A stretch of 64,000 bases of DNA, from assembly GCF_900114245.1 (NCBI RefSeq), contig NZ_FOSK01000003.1, positions 310,001 to 374,000 of the forward strand. The letters run 5' to 3'. Below, one piece after another: positions 24,046 through 34,090 of this stretch (positions are counted from its first letter, which is position 1; the number at the start of each line of letters is the position of its first letter). The position numbers and the translations under genes are program-made. The notes under the pieces were generated by a model, which saw only the letters and a program-made list of their open reading frames with translations, ran no database searches and was not told where the DNA came from. The stretch is from Pseudovibrio ascidiaceicola. Its GTDB lineage: Bacteria; Pseudomonadota; Alphaproteobacteria; Rhizobiales; Stappiaceae.

Positions 24046-26952
24046 ATGGATGGCATAATGATCGCAATGGGCATCAAAGGGCGGCTGCTATTGGCGTTCG
24101 GCGCCATCGTTTTATGCATGCTGCTTTCCGCAAGCACCGGCTGGCTTGGCTTCAGCGCCGTTGAAGATGCAAAAGACCGCATCACTCAGGAAGCACTGCC
24201 GAACCTCTTGCTGGCTCAGGAGATCAGTGAAACCAGCAAGGCCGTCGTCTCCTCCCTGCCCTCTTTAGCCCGCGCCAGAAACCTCGAAGAACTCGCTCAG
24301 CAACGTCGCTTTCTCTCACAAGCCCAGTCAAGCATTCAGGACAAAATCACCCATCTCACTCAGCGCGAAACGTTGGAGCCACAACTCAACCATGTGCACA
24401 TCGCGGCAAATGCGCTTTTTAATGTGACCATACAACAAGAGGCGCTGATGGCTGAGCGTGTGCGTGTATTTTCACATTTCAACGCAGCTTTTACAAAAGC
24501 ACTCAACGCTTCTGACCGATTAACTCAAATCTCACGTACGCTTGTCGAGAACGCCTACACCCGCTCTATGGCCGCCATCGTCCGTACCTATGATCTTGTT
24601 GAAGAAACACAGGAAGAAGAGAAACTTCTGAGTGCTTTAGATGGAATTGCTGAAGACAACCTCGACCAGCTCGAGCGCATGACAGAGCTGCGACTTCTCT
24701 CTACTTTGCTGACGCACAAACTCAATACAGTCGCCAGAGAGCTGGACAGCACAAACATCACTCAACTCAAACAAGACTTCGCACAGTCTTGGAAAATCAT
24801 CGAACGCCGCCTCCGCTTCGCCAGCGACCCAGGCAGGCAGTCTGAAGCCACAGAGCTCCTTCAACACATAAAGATAGAGACTGAAGGGTCTTATAGCGCC
24901 GATGTTTTTGACCTGCGTAACCAATTGCTGAAATTAGACAAACAAGTCGAACTACTCACAATCGAAGCATCCGAACATAGCACAGAACTCACCAACGCGG
25001 TTGAGCGGATCACCGCCTCCTCACAGGATTGGATCAATCAAGCCATCAAAGATTCCGGTTTAGCCATCACCGCCGGGCAGATCACACTCGTTGCCCTCGC
25101 CGCAATCTCCTTGCTCGTCACTTTCGCTGTTGTTTACTTCTACGTGCAAGGCAACCTCCTCAAACGCCTCTCCCGCCTTCACGAAGGCATGGCGACACTG
25201 GCCTCAGGGAACTTATCTTCCACGATCAACGATTATGGCTCTGATGAACTCCACACCATGGCCAAGACACTCGAAGTCTTCCGACAAACAGCAGTTGTGC
25301 GAGGTCGATTGGAAGAACAGCAAGTAAAGGTCAATCAAGAACTCCAGCGCTACCAGAACGAGTTGGAAAAGCTTGTTGAAGATCGCACCGAAAAACTTGT
25401 TGAAGTTAACCAACAGCTGGAAGAAGAGGCCGTTAGACTGAAAAAATCACGCAAACAGGCAGAAGAGGCCAACCGAGCTAAATCTACATTCCTGGCGACA
25501 ATGAGCCACGAAATCAGAACTCCTATGAACGGCATTTTAGGCACTGCATCTTTGCTGAAAGACACGCAGCTCAATACAGAGCAACAGCGACTAACAAGCA
25601 CAATTACAGAGTCTGGAAACGTCCTGCTTTGCATCCTCAATGACATTCTGGATTATTCAAAGATTGAAGCAGGCCAACTGGCATTTGAGCAAATTCCGTT
25701 CTCAGTACACACCATTATCGAGCGCCTGATTTCTCTCTTCACGCCGCTCACCCAGAAAAAAAACCTGAACCTCACCGATCATGTTGCACAGAACGTACCG
25801 GACGGATGCCTTGGAGACCCTGCTCGCCTCTATCAGGTGCTCTCTAACCTCTTGAGCAATGCCATCAAGTTCACGGAGGTTGGCGGTATCAGACTGCATG
25901 TAAACGCAAATTCTGAGCAAACAGAACTCACCTTCTCAGTCTCGGACAGCGGCATTGGTATTCCCAGCGATAAGATTCCATCATTATTCGACGCATTTTC
26001 TCAAGCAGAAGATTCGACCAGCCGCCGTTATGGAGGAACCGGGCTTGGTCTTGCAATCTGTGACAAGCTGGTTTCAGGAATGCAAGGCACGTTTGCCGTT
26101 GAAAGCGAGCTTCAGGTTGGGAGCACATTTGCCTTCACCTTGCCGATAGAAGTGTGCAACCACGACCACAGTAAACCATTGTTGTCTAATCAAGAAAAAC
26201 TACCTGTTGCTAAGATTTTGATCGCCGAGGATATCGAAACCAACCGCTTTATTCTACGTAGTATGCTCTTCAAACTGGGCATGACGGTTGTTGAAGCGCA
26301 CAACGGCCTAGAAGCTTTGCAGCTGCTACAAAGTGAACATCCAGATTTAATATTGATGGATGTCAGTATGCCGGAAATGGATGGGTTGGAAGCAACCAAG
26401 CGTATTAGGCAATTTCGAGACACTACGCTCGCCACAACGCCTATTATTGCAACAACTGCTTATGTTATTGGGGTGGATGCCGACAAATGCAACGAAGCAG
26501 GCATGGATGGATTCATTGCTAAGCCTTTCGAGCAAACAGAACTGCATCAAATCCTTCGCTCTACTCTACTGCATGACAACAAAGTAATACCCGCTGAAAA
26601 CGCACTAGTCTCTTGCATGCTTCCGCAAACAAAGATTCTTGATCAAGAAGCACTCGATCAGGACGTTAAGACGTTAGGAGAAGCTGCTCTTGTAGAAATC
26701 ATTGATCTATTCAAGGCGGAATCTGAGCAGCTGCTGAATCGTGTTCTTTTAGCCCAAACCCCCGAGCAGCAACAAAGATCTGCCCACGCTCTTAAAAGCG
26801 CTGCTGCTAGTTTAGGCCTTTCGGAACTAAGGGAGCTGTGCGCAAGAGTAGAAGCTACACAGCAAGAGCCTGATACGCTGCCATATGCACTGCAAAAAGC
26901 GCTTAAAGCCCTTGCAGACTATAAAGCCTCAACACTTTCTACAAAGATATAA
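24046..26952 (+). CDS. torS: TorS-like hybrid sensor histidine kinase
   Basis: A 968-residue unorthodox kinase. In order: transmembrane helix (about 9-28), periplasmic sensor (30-345), second helix (about 347-367), HAMP, coiled coil, HisKA with [11 protein letters not shown] (His about 488), HATPase with DSGIGI and GGTGLGLAI, receiver domain with [14 protein letters not shown] (Asp about 769), and an Hpt domain with [14 protein letters not shown] (His about 914). This is the TorS phosphorelay layout. With TorT it would sense TMAO and pass phosphate to TorR, coded next to it on the other strand. The two genes' 3' ends overlap by 34 bases. Another ATG four codons in is also a possible start. 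Confidence 0.9.
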   Translation: MDGIMIAMGIKGRLLLAFGAIVLCMLLSASTGWLGFSAVEDAKDRITQEALPNLLLAQEISETSKAVVSSLPSLARARNLEELAQQRRFLSQAQSSIQDKITHLTQRETLEPQLNHVHIAANALFNVTIQQEALMAERVRVFSHFNAAFTKALNASDRLTQISRTLVENAYTRSMAAIVRTYDLVEETQEEEKLLSALDGIAEDNLDQLERMTELRLLSTLLTHKLNTVARELDSTNITQLKQDFAQSWKIIERRLRFASDPGRQSEATELLQHIKIETEGSYSADVFDLRNQLLKLDKQVELLTIEASEHSTELTNAVERITASSQDWINQAIKDSGLAITAGQITLVALAAISLLVTFAVVYFYVQGNLLKRLSRLHEGMATLASGNLSSTINDYGSDELHTMAKTLEVFRQTAVVRGRLEEQQVKVNQELQRYQNELEKLVEDRTEKLVEVNQQLEEEAVRLKKSRKQAEEANRAKSTFLATMSHEIRTPMNGILGTASLLKDTQLNTEQQRLTSTITESGNVLLCILNDILDYSKIEAGQLAFEQIPFSVHTIIERLISLFTPLTQKKNLNLTDHVAQNVPDGCLGDPARLYQVLSNLLSNAIKFTEVGGIRLHVNANSEQTELTFSVSDSGIGIPSDKIPSLFDAFSQAEDSTSRRYGGTGLGLAICDKLVSGMQGTFAVESELQVGSTFAFTLPIEVCNHDHSKPLLSNQEKLPVAKILIAEDIETNRFILRSMLFKLGMTVVEAHNGLEALQLLQSEHPDLILMDVSMPEMDGLEATKRIRQFRDTTLATTPIIATTAYVIGVDADKCNEAGMDGFIAKPFEQTELHQILRSTLLHDNKVIPAENALVSCMLPQTKILDQEALDQDVKTLGEAALVEIIDLFKAESEQLLNRVLLAQTPEQQQRSAHALKSAAASLGLSELRELCARVEATQQEPDTLPYALQKALKALADYKASTLSTKI

Positions 26953-27635
26953 CCCTCACCATGTGAAGTAAGAATCATCGTCGGCTTCCTCGGATTATCT
27001 TCCAGGATCTTCCTCAATCTGCCGACAAGTACATCAATGGAGCGGTCATTGGGTGACCAGCTGCGGTGGCTGATATGATCCATTAGATAATCACGGGTCA
27101 GAACAGTTCCCGGCTTCGAAGTAAAGGTATTGAGCAGCTGAAACTCACCTCTCGTCAAGGCAAAGCCATCCTCACCTTCAGCCATCAGTTCACGCTTCAT
27201 CAAGTTCAACGTCCACCGCCCAAATCGATGCGCATGGATTTCATCAACACGAGGCTGAACTTGCCCGGAGCGGCGCAGCAACGCCTTAACACGCGCAAGT
27301 AACTCTCTAGGATTATAAGGCTTGGTGATGTAATCATCTGCCCCGACCTCGATGCCGATGATCCTATCTATTTCATCTGTCCGACCTGTAACCAAAATGA
27401 TACCGATATTGGATGTAGCCCGCAAAGTTCTGGCCAGATTGATCCCATCATCGTCAGGCAAATTAATGTCCAGTAAGACAATATCAATCGTGAATTCTTC
27501 AAGTACATGATGCATTTGGCCAGCATCTGCGGCCTCCAAAACCTCAAAGCTCTCTGTCTGTAGGTAGGCAACCAACTTCCTGCGAGAAATCGCTTCGTCT
27601 TCAACAACGAGTATGCGGGTTTTGCGAGTATTCAA
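26919..27635 (-). CDS. torR: TorR-like response regulator
   Basis: A 238-residue OmpR/PhoB-family regulator. The receiver domain opens [18 protein letters not shown] and has the phosphoacceptor in [13 protein letters not shown] (Asp about 54), and [20 protein letters not shown] marks its end. The C-terminal winged helix contains [26 protein letters not shown] (landmark LTRGEFQLL) and [18 protein letters not shown]. It would activate torCDA on TMAO. It lies nine bases after torT on the same strand, giving a torT-torR transcript, unlike E. coli where torT lies beside torS. Confidence 0.9.
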   Translation of the reverse strand: MNTRKTRILVVEDEAISRRKLVAYLQTESFEVLEAADAGQMHHVLEEFTIDIVLLDINLPDDDGINLARTLRATSNIGIILVTGRTDEIDRIIGIEVGADDYITKPYNPRELLARVKALLRRSGQVQPRVDEIHAHRFGRWTLNLMKRELMAEGEDGFALTRGEFQLLNTFTSKPGTVLTRDYLMDHISHRSWSPNDRSIDVLVGRLRKILEDNPRKPTMILTSHGEGYIFVESVEAL

Positions 27636-27643
27636 CGGATCAC

Positions 27644-28750
27644 CTAGTTGCTCTTGTTCTCTTCATTACGTTTCGCATCCACCATATAAGTTGGACTAAA
27701 GGAAGCTGGAGACAGCGAGCATTCCAAATCAATCTCGGCAATATTGCCCTTCGTCACCAACTGTATCTCAGGAGCAAAATGCTTGAGATACGGTTTGCCC
27801 TCCAACAAGCGTATGCTCTGATCAATAGCCATCATACCCTGTAGAACCGGCTGATCAGTGGGTGAAGCTATGATTTTGCCACGCTTGATGCCACGAAACA
27901 CACCATGTGTCAGATAGCCAGAAACAACCTCAATTTCATCCGAAAGCCCGCGAACTTTGAGTGCACCAATTGCCGCTTCTGCCGAAACGCCAGTCCCAAT
28001 GAGATAAGCTGGAGTAGTTTCACTCTCCAGTTCATCCTCAATCAGCGAGAGTTGAGTAAGCTTTCCGGTGTCCCCATAGCGTGTATTCAATAGATTGGCC
28101 GAAGATTTTTTTAGCTCAGATTTGAAAGCACTCAACTTAGTTGAGGAAATGCCGGGCTTGCCCGCACCGGGAAACCAACTCACATTCACAGGCACCGTTC
28201 CAGCCGGGTGTCTCTGCGTAATTACTTGTGCAGTCCGGCTACCCATTTCATCCCAGTCAACACCAGTGGCAGCAGAAATAAAATCACTACGGATGTTATT
28301 CACCAAAGCAATGACTGGCGTTTTCCTGGAGATTTCTTCAAGAAGATCATAGTGCCCCTCAAAAGAAACTGTCCCCAAAAGGATCGCATCCGGTTTGCTG
28401 TCTGCGCAGGCCTGCAGTTGCTTCTGCTGTTGCCCCAACTGGTAGTACCCCCCCGCTTCATAAACGCGAAGACTTATATCCAGCTTCTCAGCCTGTTTCA
28501 CCATGCCGTAGTTAACGCTGAGCCAATATGAATCCTTCAAGTGCGGATAAAGCGCACAAAGACGCCACGCTTTCCGAGATTTAGTAAGTGGTTCATAAGA
28601 AACATTTTTTCGAGATGACGAAAAATCCAGCAGTTTCTCCCATGTCACTGCAGTCCAAGTTTCTGCATGTGCATATCCCGTGAGGGAAATGCCAACAAGA
28701 GCTGCCATCAAGATCTTACAAATTCTTACAATTTCTTTCGGTCTGTTCAT
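27644..28750 (-). CDS. torT: TorT-like periplasmic TMAO-binding protein
   Basis: A 368-residue periplasmic-binding-protein-fold protein with a signal peptide (MAALVGISLTGYAHA, cleavage before ETW). WRLCALYPHLKDSYWLSVNYGMVKQAEKL is the typical TorT opening (landmark ALYPHLKDSYWLSVN). TorT binds TMAO and forms a complex with the sensor domain of TorS. It is divergent from torC and precedes torR. The position between the sensor and structural genes supports the assignment. Confidence 0.88.
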   Translation of the reverse strand: MNRPKEIVRICKILMAALVGISLTGYAHAETWTAVTWEKLLDFSSSRKNVSYEPLTKSRKAWRLCALYPHLKDSYWLSVNYGMVKQAEKLDISLRVYEAGGYYQLGQQQKQLQACADSKPDAILLGTVSFEGHYDLLEEISRKTPVIALVNNIRSDFISAATGVDWDEMGSRTAQVITQRHPAGTVPVNVSWFPGAGKPGISSTKLSAFKSELKKSSANLLNTRYGDTGKLTQLSLIEDELESETTPAYLIGTGVSAEAAIGALKVRGLSDEIEVVSGYLTHGVFRGIKRGKIIASPTDQPVLQGMMAIDQSIRLLEGKPYLKHFAPEIQLVTKGNIAEIDLECSLSPASFSPTYMVDAKRNEENKSN

Positions 28751-28774
28751 ACCAAGCCAGAACCCAATTCACAT
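28743..28774. promoter_or_regulatory. Candidate TorR-binding decamers (tor boxes)
   Basis: CTGTTCATAC at 28743-28752 matches nine of ten bases of the E. coli tor box CTGTTCATAT, and CAATTCACAT at 28765-28774 matches seven of ten, 22 bases further on, which is two helical turns. They lie at the start of the 118-base torT-torC gap. The first overlaps the torT start codon, so part of the match may be chance. Confidence 0.4.
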
Positions 28775-28868
28775 CCACCCGCTACCATAGAGATAAATCA
28801 GTCGCTGGGAATGCGACCAATCAGACAGCAGGATCACAATTTCCTGTAGGGCACTCAGGAACAAAAAA

Positions 28869-30029
28869 ATGATTAAAAGGCTCTGGCAACACATGTGGGC
28901 AGCAAGCCCACTTCCTCTGGCTGCTCTTATTATCGCAGGCGGCATCGGCGGTGTCATTTTTTGGGGCGGCTTCAATACTGCAATGGAAGTAACTAACTCG
29001 CTGGAGTTCTGCACCTCCTGCCACGAAATGCAGCCAGTCTACCAAGAATACAAAACCTCAGTTCACTATCAGAACAACTCAGGCGTACGAGCTGAATGCC
29101 CCGACTGCCACGTCCCTAAAGAATGGGGCCCGAAGATTATTCGCAAAATTCAGGCATCTAACGAACTCTACCACAAGTTTATCGCCCCTTCGATCGATAC
29201 ACCAGAAAAGTTCGAAGCAAACCGCCTACGTCTCGCCAAGCATGTCTGGCAGACCATGAAAGAAACAGACTCCCGTGAATGCCGCAACTGCCACTCCTTC
29301 GAAACAATGAAAATAGATGGGCAGCGCGAAAAAGCACAAAAGATGCACCCTAAAGCCATAAAAGAGGGCAGCACCTGCATCGATTGCCACAAAGGTATCG
29401 CACACAAACTTCCAGACCTTTCAGCAGCTTCCAAGCAAGCATTCGAAATGCTGAAAGAACAATCCAAAACCGTCAATTACAATTCATCTCACCTCACCAC
29501 TTTGGCAACCGCGAGCATCTATCTCAACGACGAGGACAGCAAAGCGGCTGGCCGCGTCCTGCCTGCGACAACCGTTGAACCAGTTGATTCCGGCGGCAAA
29601 CGTGTGAAGGTAAAAGTGAGTGGCTGGAGCCAAAAAGGCGCAGAGAAAATCATCTACGCAATGCAAGGTCAGCGCATCTTCAATACTGCACTCAGTAAAA
29701 CTGCAGTCCCGCTTGTTGACCGTGGCGAAACCATCACGCTTGAGAGCACTGGTCAGGAATGGACAGCCGTCAGCTTCACTGGCTTCATGGACAAAAAAAA
29801 CATGATTTCAGAGGACAAAGCACTCTGGTCTTACGCTGGCGACCTCTACGAAAACTCTTGCTCTGTTTGTCATAACGCACCGTCTCCAAGTCACTTCATG
29901 GCGAACCAGTGGATCGGCGTTCTCAAATCGATGGTGCGCTACACCGCACTCAGCAAAGACGAACAACGCCTTCTCCAAAGATACCTGCAGCTCAATGCTC
30001 AGGACACAGGCGGCAAAGGCAAGCATTGA
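28869..30029 (+). CDS. torC: TorC pentaheme cytochrome c (NapC/NirT family)
   Basis: A 386-residue membrane-anchored cytochrome. An N-terminal helix (PLAALIIAGGIGGVIFWGG) anchors it, then four heme sites follow in the NapC/NirT domain (CTSCHE, CPDCH, CRNCH, CIDCH; residues 45-180) and a fifth (CSVCH) sits in the C-terminal domain near residue 330. TorC carries electrons from menaquinol or ubiquinol to TorA. In E. coli its C-terminal domain also restrains TorS. First gene of torCDA. The N-terminal domain is clearly related to the NapC at 55922. Confidence 0.93.
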   Translation: MIKRLWQHMWAASPLPLAALIIAGGIGGVIFWGGFNTAMEVTNSLEFCTSCHEMQPVYQEYKTSVHYQNNSGVRAECPDCHVPKEWGPKIIRKIQASNELYHKFIAPSIDTPEKFEANRLRLAKHVWQTMKETDSRECRNCHSFETMKIDGQREKAQKMHPKAIKEGSTCIDCHKGIAHKLPDLSAASKQAFEMLKEQSKTVNYNSSHLTTLATASIYLNDEDSKAAGRVLPATTVEPVDSGGKRVKVKVSGWSQKGAEKIIYAMQGQRIFNTALSKTAVPLVDRGETITLESTGQEWTAVSFTGFMDKKNMISEDKALWSYAGDLYENSCSVCHNAPSPSHFMANQWIGVLKSMVRYTALSKDEQRLLQRYLQLNAQDTGGKGKH

Positions 30030-30068
30030 TCCAAACAGCACCAACCGCCTCTATCAAAGGAATATGCC

Positions 30069-30692
30069 ATGTATGAATTATCGGACATCACCACAGAAAG
30101 CCTCTTAAGAGCAGCAGCTTATCGCTTTCTCGCTGGTGTCTTCGGCACCGAGGTAGACACGTCCTTCCTGCAATCAGCAACCTCCGGCGAACTCCGTCAG
30201 CTGTTGGATGAGCTTCGTTGCGAGAATCAGCTCAAGGACGCCGTAGACCTTCTGAAGTTCAATCTAGATCAGCGCAGCCACAATGCATCCGCGATCATGG
30301 ATCTTTGTGTCATCTTCTCAAGCTTGTTTCTGGGAGCTGGCGGCCGTAAATCCGCTCCGCCTTATGCCTCTTACTATGCAACCGGTAAAACTTCTCTCAA
30401 CCACCCTTGTGTCGTGGAAATAGAAGACATCTATCGCGAGCATCAGCTGGCCCCTAACCAAGGCTTCTCAGAACCTGCTGACCACATCACAACCATGCTG
30501 AGCTTCTGCTCTGAGCTGTCCTTACTGCCAGACAAGCAAATCGAACTGAAAGCGTTTCTACAAACGCATCTGAAATCCTTTTCACAAGGCTTCAGCGAAG
30601 ACTGTTCAACCTACGACAGTGACGGATTTTACCTCGCCTGCGCCAACTTACTCCGCGCTCAGATCGAGCGTGACCTTAGCACCCTGCACTAA
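30069..30692 (+). CDS. torD: TorD cytoplasmic chaperone of TorA
   Basis: A 207-residue all-helical chaperone. AAYRFLAGVFGTEVD at the N-terminus and FLGAGGRKSAPPYASYYATGK with EIEDIYREHQLAP are TorD-family motifs. It would bind TorA before cofactor insertion and TAT export. It lies 39 bases after torC and 31 before torA, giving the order torCDA instead of E. coli torCAD. Ribosome site AAAGGAAT precedes its ATG. Confidence 0.9.
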   Translation: MYELSDITTESLLRAAAYRFLAGVFGTEVDTSFLQSATSGELRQLLDELRCENQLKDAVDLLKFNLDQRSHNASAIMDLCVIFSSLFLGAGGRKSAPPYASYYATGKTSLNHPCVVEIEDIYREHQLAPNQGFSEPADHITTMLSFCSELSLLPDKQIELKAFLQTHLKSFSQGFSEDCSTYDSDGFYLACANLLRAQIERDLSTLH

Positions 30693-30723
30693 ACACATAA
30701 AACTGGGAAATTGGAGGGACATC

Positions 30724-33195
30724 ATGTCCGCTCAAAATAGCATGATCACCGAAAACACAAGATCAACCAAAGGGATGACACGTAGGCGTTTCCTGTCTAC
30801 CTTGCTCAGCACCTCTGCGATTGCGTTCATGGGTTCACCATTATTGATGAAGGTTGCTCACGCTGCTGCTGCTGGCACCAAGGAAGTTTTGAATGGCGCG
30901 CACTGGGGACTTTTCCGCGCTGTTGTGAAGGATGGCCGATTTGTTGAAGCGAAACCTTTCGAGCACGACATTCGCCCGACTTCAAATATTACCAACACAC
31001 CTGAGCTTGTTTACTCACCAAGCCGGATCAAGTACCCAATGGTCCGTCGTGGCTTCCTTGAGAACGGTCCTCAGGCCAACATTGAAGATCGCGGTAAAGG
31101 CGAATTTGTTCGCGTAACATGGGATCAGGCATTTGAGCTTGTTGCCAAAGAACTGAGCCGCGTACGTGATACATTCGGTCCGGAAGCGATCTATGGCGGT
31201 TCTCCTGGTTGGAAGAGCGTTGGTCGCTTTCATAACTGCCGTGCAGGCCTTTACCGCCTACTCAACATGAACGGCGGCTACACCAAAGGCGTGGGCGATT
31301 ATTCCACCGGCGCAGCTCAGATCATTATGACACACATCATGGGCAACCCGGAAGTGTACGCCCAAATGTCCAGCTATGAGACCGTTCTAGAGCATACCGA
31401 CAACATCATCCTTTGGGGCTGTAATCCGCAAGAAACGCTCAATATGGGTTGGGTCATTCCTGATCACAAAGGTTTCACTTATCTGGACCAATTGCGTGAT
31501 GCAGGAAAAAATGTCATCTCTATCGATCCTCTGATGACAGAGTCTGCGAAGCACCTGAATGCAAAATGGTACGCTCCGCGTCCAGGTTCTGATACAGCAA
31601 CCATGATGGCAATCGCCCATGAGTTGATCAAAACCGAAAAGGTAGATCAAGACTTCCTATCAGAGTTCACCGTTGGCTACGAGGAACTCAAAGCCTACAT
31701 ACTTGGTGAAACCGATAGCATCGAAAAGTCACCTGAATGGGCCTCCGAACTCTCCGAGTTACCTGCCAAGGATATCCGTGAAATCGCAGCGCAAATGGCT
31801 AACGGCACGACCATGATCATGGGTGGCTGGTCCATGCAACGCGCTGACCACGGTGAGCAACCACACTGGATGATGGTCACCCTTGCGGCAATGCTTGGCC
31901 AGATCGGTAAACCAGGTGGTGGCTTCGGCTATTCATGGCACTACGAATGTGCAGGTGTTCCATCAGCAAACAACGCAATCGTTCCTGGTTTATCTGGTGG
32001 AAAAGCACCAGCAAACATGCCTCCTGCAATGCCGGTCGCACGTATCACCGATGCTCTACTGAACCCGGGTAAAACCATCGATCACAACGGTCGCAAGTAC
32101 ACATATCCTGAGTTCAAATTGATCTACTGGACAGGTGGCAATCCCCTCAGCCACCAACAAGACCGCAACCGCATGCTGAAAGCATGGCAGCGTCCTGAAA
32201 CCATAATCGTTCAAGATATCTTCTGGACTGCATCCGCTAAATTTGCTGACATCGTGCTGCCAGCAACCACAGCCTTTGAGCGCAACGACATGGAAATGGG
32301 CGGAGGAGCCTCAGGCAAATACTTATTCCCTATGCATCAGGTCGTTGAACCACAGTTCGAATCCAAGAATGATCTCGACATCTATCAGGGTATCGCTGAG
32401 AGACTTGGCTTTGGCGACAAATATCTGGAAGGTAAATCCGAAAAAGATTGGCTTCGCGAACTCTATGGCAAAGCATTGGCTCAGGGCAAAGCCAAGAGCC
32501 TCGACATGCCCGGTTTCGACGAGTTTTGGTCCAATCCAACAAGTTATGTTGAATTTCCAACCACTGAGGAAGCAAAACAATACACCCGCCATGGAGATTT
32601 CCGCCAAGATCCTTTGCTTGAGCCATTAGGTACACCATCTGGTCTCATCGAGATCTACTCCAAGACCGTCGCGGATATGGATTACGACGACTGTAAAGGC
32701 CATGCAACTTGGATTGAACCCGTTGAATGGCTTGGTTCTGAAAAAGCAAGACAGTATCCGTTACATATGCTTTCACCACACCCTGTTGAGCGTATCCACT
32801 CCCAGACCAACAACATTTCCACCCGCAACAACTACACCATCGCAGGCCGTGAGCCAGTATGGATATCAGAGGACGATGCATCAGCACGCGGCATCACAAC
32901 CGGCGATGTTGTTCGCGTTTTCAATGAACGCGGTGAGACACTCGCAGGTGCATATGTAACAGCAGACTTACGCGAAGGCGTTATCCGCCTGCGCGAAGGA
33001 GGCTGGTACGATCCAGAGGAGCCAGGCAAAATCGGCTCGCGTTGTAAGTATGGCCATGCAAATACTCTGACCATTGACAAAGGTGCATCAAAACTGTCTC
33101 AGGCAACCATTGCAAATACGTGCCTCGTTGACATTGCAAAACTGGAAGAAGAAGCGCCAATCGTCACAGCATTTGACGCTCCCAAAGGTGCATAA
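30724..33195 (+). CDS. torA: TorA, periplasmic trimethylamine-N-oxide reductase
   Basis: An 823-residue molybdenum bis-MGD enzyme reducing TMAO to trimethylamine in the periplasm. The TAT signal TRRRFLSTLLS is followed by a hydrophobic stretch and a probable cleavage after AHA. GDYSTGAAQ is the conserved segment supplying the serine molybdenum ligand of the DMSO/TMAO reductase family; PATTAFERNDMEMGG and SPHPVERIHSQTNN are further family signatures. There is no N-terminal 4Fe-4S cysteine motif, as expected for this family. The start at ATG 30724 has GGAGGGAC just upstream; the longer frame overlaps torD. A hairpin terminator follows. Confidence 0.94.
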   Translation: MSAQNSMITENTRSTKGMTRRRFLSTLLSTSAIAFMGSPLLMKVAHAAAAGTKEVLNGAHWGLFRAVVKDGRFVEAKPFEHDIRPTSNITNTPELVYSPSRIKYPMVRRGFLENGPQANIEDRGKGEFVRVTWDQAFELVAKELSRVRDTFGPEAIYGGSPGWKSVGRFHNCRAGLYRLLNMNGGYTKGVGDYSTGAAQIIMTHIMGNPEVYAQMSSYETVLEHTDNIILWGCNPQETLNMGWVIPDHKGFTYLDQLRDAGKNVISIDPLMTESAKHLNAKWYAPRPGSDTATMMAIAHELIKTEKVDQDFLSEFTVGYEELKAYILGETDSIEKSPEWASELSELPAKDIREIAAQMANGTTMIMGGWSMQRADHGEQPHWMMVTLAAMLGQIGKPGGGFGYSWHYECAGVPSANNAIVPGLSGGKAPANMPPAMPVARITDALLNPGKTIDHNGRKYTYPEFKLIYWTGGNPLSHQQDRNRMLKAWQRPETIIVQDIFWTASAKFADIVLPATTAFERNDMEMGGGASGKYLFPMHQVVEPQFESKNDLDIYQGIAERLGFGDKYLEGKSEKDWLRELYGKALAQGKAKSLDMPGFDEFWSNPTSYVEFPTTEEAKQYTRHGDFRQDPLLEPLGTPSGLIEIYSKTVADMDYDDCKGHATWIEPVEWLGSEKARQYPLHMLSPHPVERIHSQTNNISTRNNYTIAGREPVWISEDDASARGITTGDVVRVFNERGETLAGAYVTADLREGVIRLREGGWYDPEEPGKIGSRCKYGHANTLTIDKGASKLSQATIANTCLVDIAKLEEEAPIVTAFDAPKGA

Positions 33196-33205
33196 CTGAA
33201 GCTTA

Positions 33206-33236
33206 GGACCGCTCTCTGCTATACCAAGAGCGGTCC
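33206..33236 (+). terminator. Rho-independent terminator after torCDA
   Basis: Ten-base arms GGACCGCTCT and AGAGCGGTCC enclose an 11-base loop, followed by TTCTT. It starts ten bases after the torA stop. Confidence 0.75.
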
Positions 33237-34090
33237 TTCTTACGTAATTCCGGACAAGTGATTTGCTGTTTAACACCTCAAAATCAGCGTAATTCAGCAG
33301 TTTTCCACGCTTTGTGCAAAAAATTCGACACTTATGACAGCAAAAGTTCATCAAGCATATAAATGCCAATTTTTTAGGCAAAACATCTTAGAAAAATTAG
33401 TTAAGCCTGATAACTGCAACCGCAAATCGTGATAGCAGTAATCAACGACAACAATCCCACAAGGCGCCCCATACATCACATAAGCTATTGTATTTATTAT
33501 ATTTTATATGGATCTCAGATTTCTTAAAAGGTCCATAAGATGATCTTATGCACCAAGAACATGTGATAAAATACGCTATCTCAATCAGAGAACACTGTCT
33601 GCTCAGCCCACGAAACAAGCAACAAGTGAGCGTTAGCTAGTTTTCGCAATGTATGAATTACTAATATTTTAAATATTATACTTTGATTTAAGTAACAATT
33701 TGAGAGATCTAAAACTGATGATTATTTTTGCTTGTATATGCGGGTTCCATTTCCACTTATAACTGAATTGTTTACTACAAGCTTCAGCTTAGTTTCATGT
33801 TACCTATTGGGAACCCCCACTCCAACTCTTAAGTAATCATATCTATAAGCTTCAAGAGTCCAACAGTTAATATTTATGGTTAACAATAAAGCTAAAATTT
33901 TAGTCACAATGACGCGGGGTAACTACTTCAGGCTCGCAGTGCAAAAACTTTTTTACTCGACATACATATTGGTATTAATATATTATTTACCATGTTTGAT
34001 TGCACATAATACAGTCGAAAGCAAAAAATAGACTGATCTGGGGTGTGCCAAAACCACTGTAACGCATAGGCAAATTTTGTAGGGGCTGAG
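33237..34090. other. Long AT-rich intergenic region ahead of rpfF
   Basis: Some 850 bases between the tor terminator and the rpfF start. Frames on the minus strand (for example 33088-33381 and 33928-34167) have no family resemblance. The part from 33470 to 34000 is strongly AT-rich. It must carry the rpfF promoter and could hold a small RNA, but I see no convincing hairpin or operator. A ribosome site (GGGGCTGAG) precedes the rpfF ATG. Confidence 0.5.

Noticed and set aside
33088-33381. 97-codon minus-strand frame across the torA end
   Set aside because: It crosses the tor terminator hairpin and overlaps the torA 3' end; no domain found.
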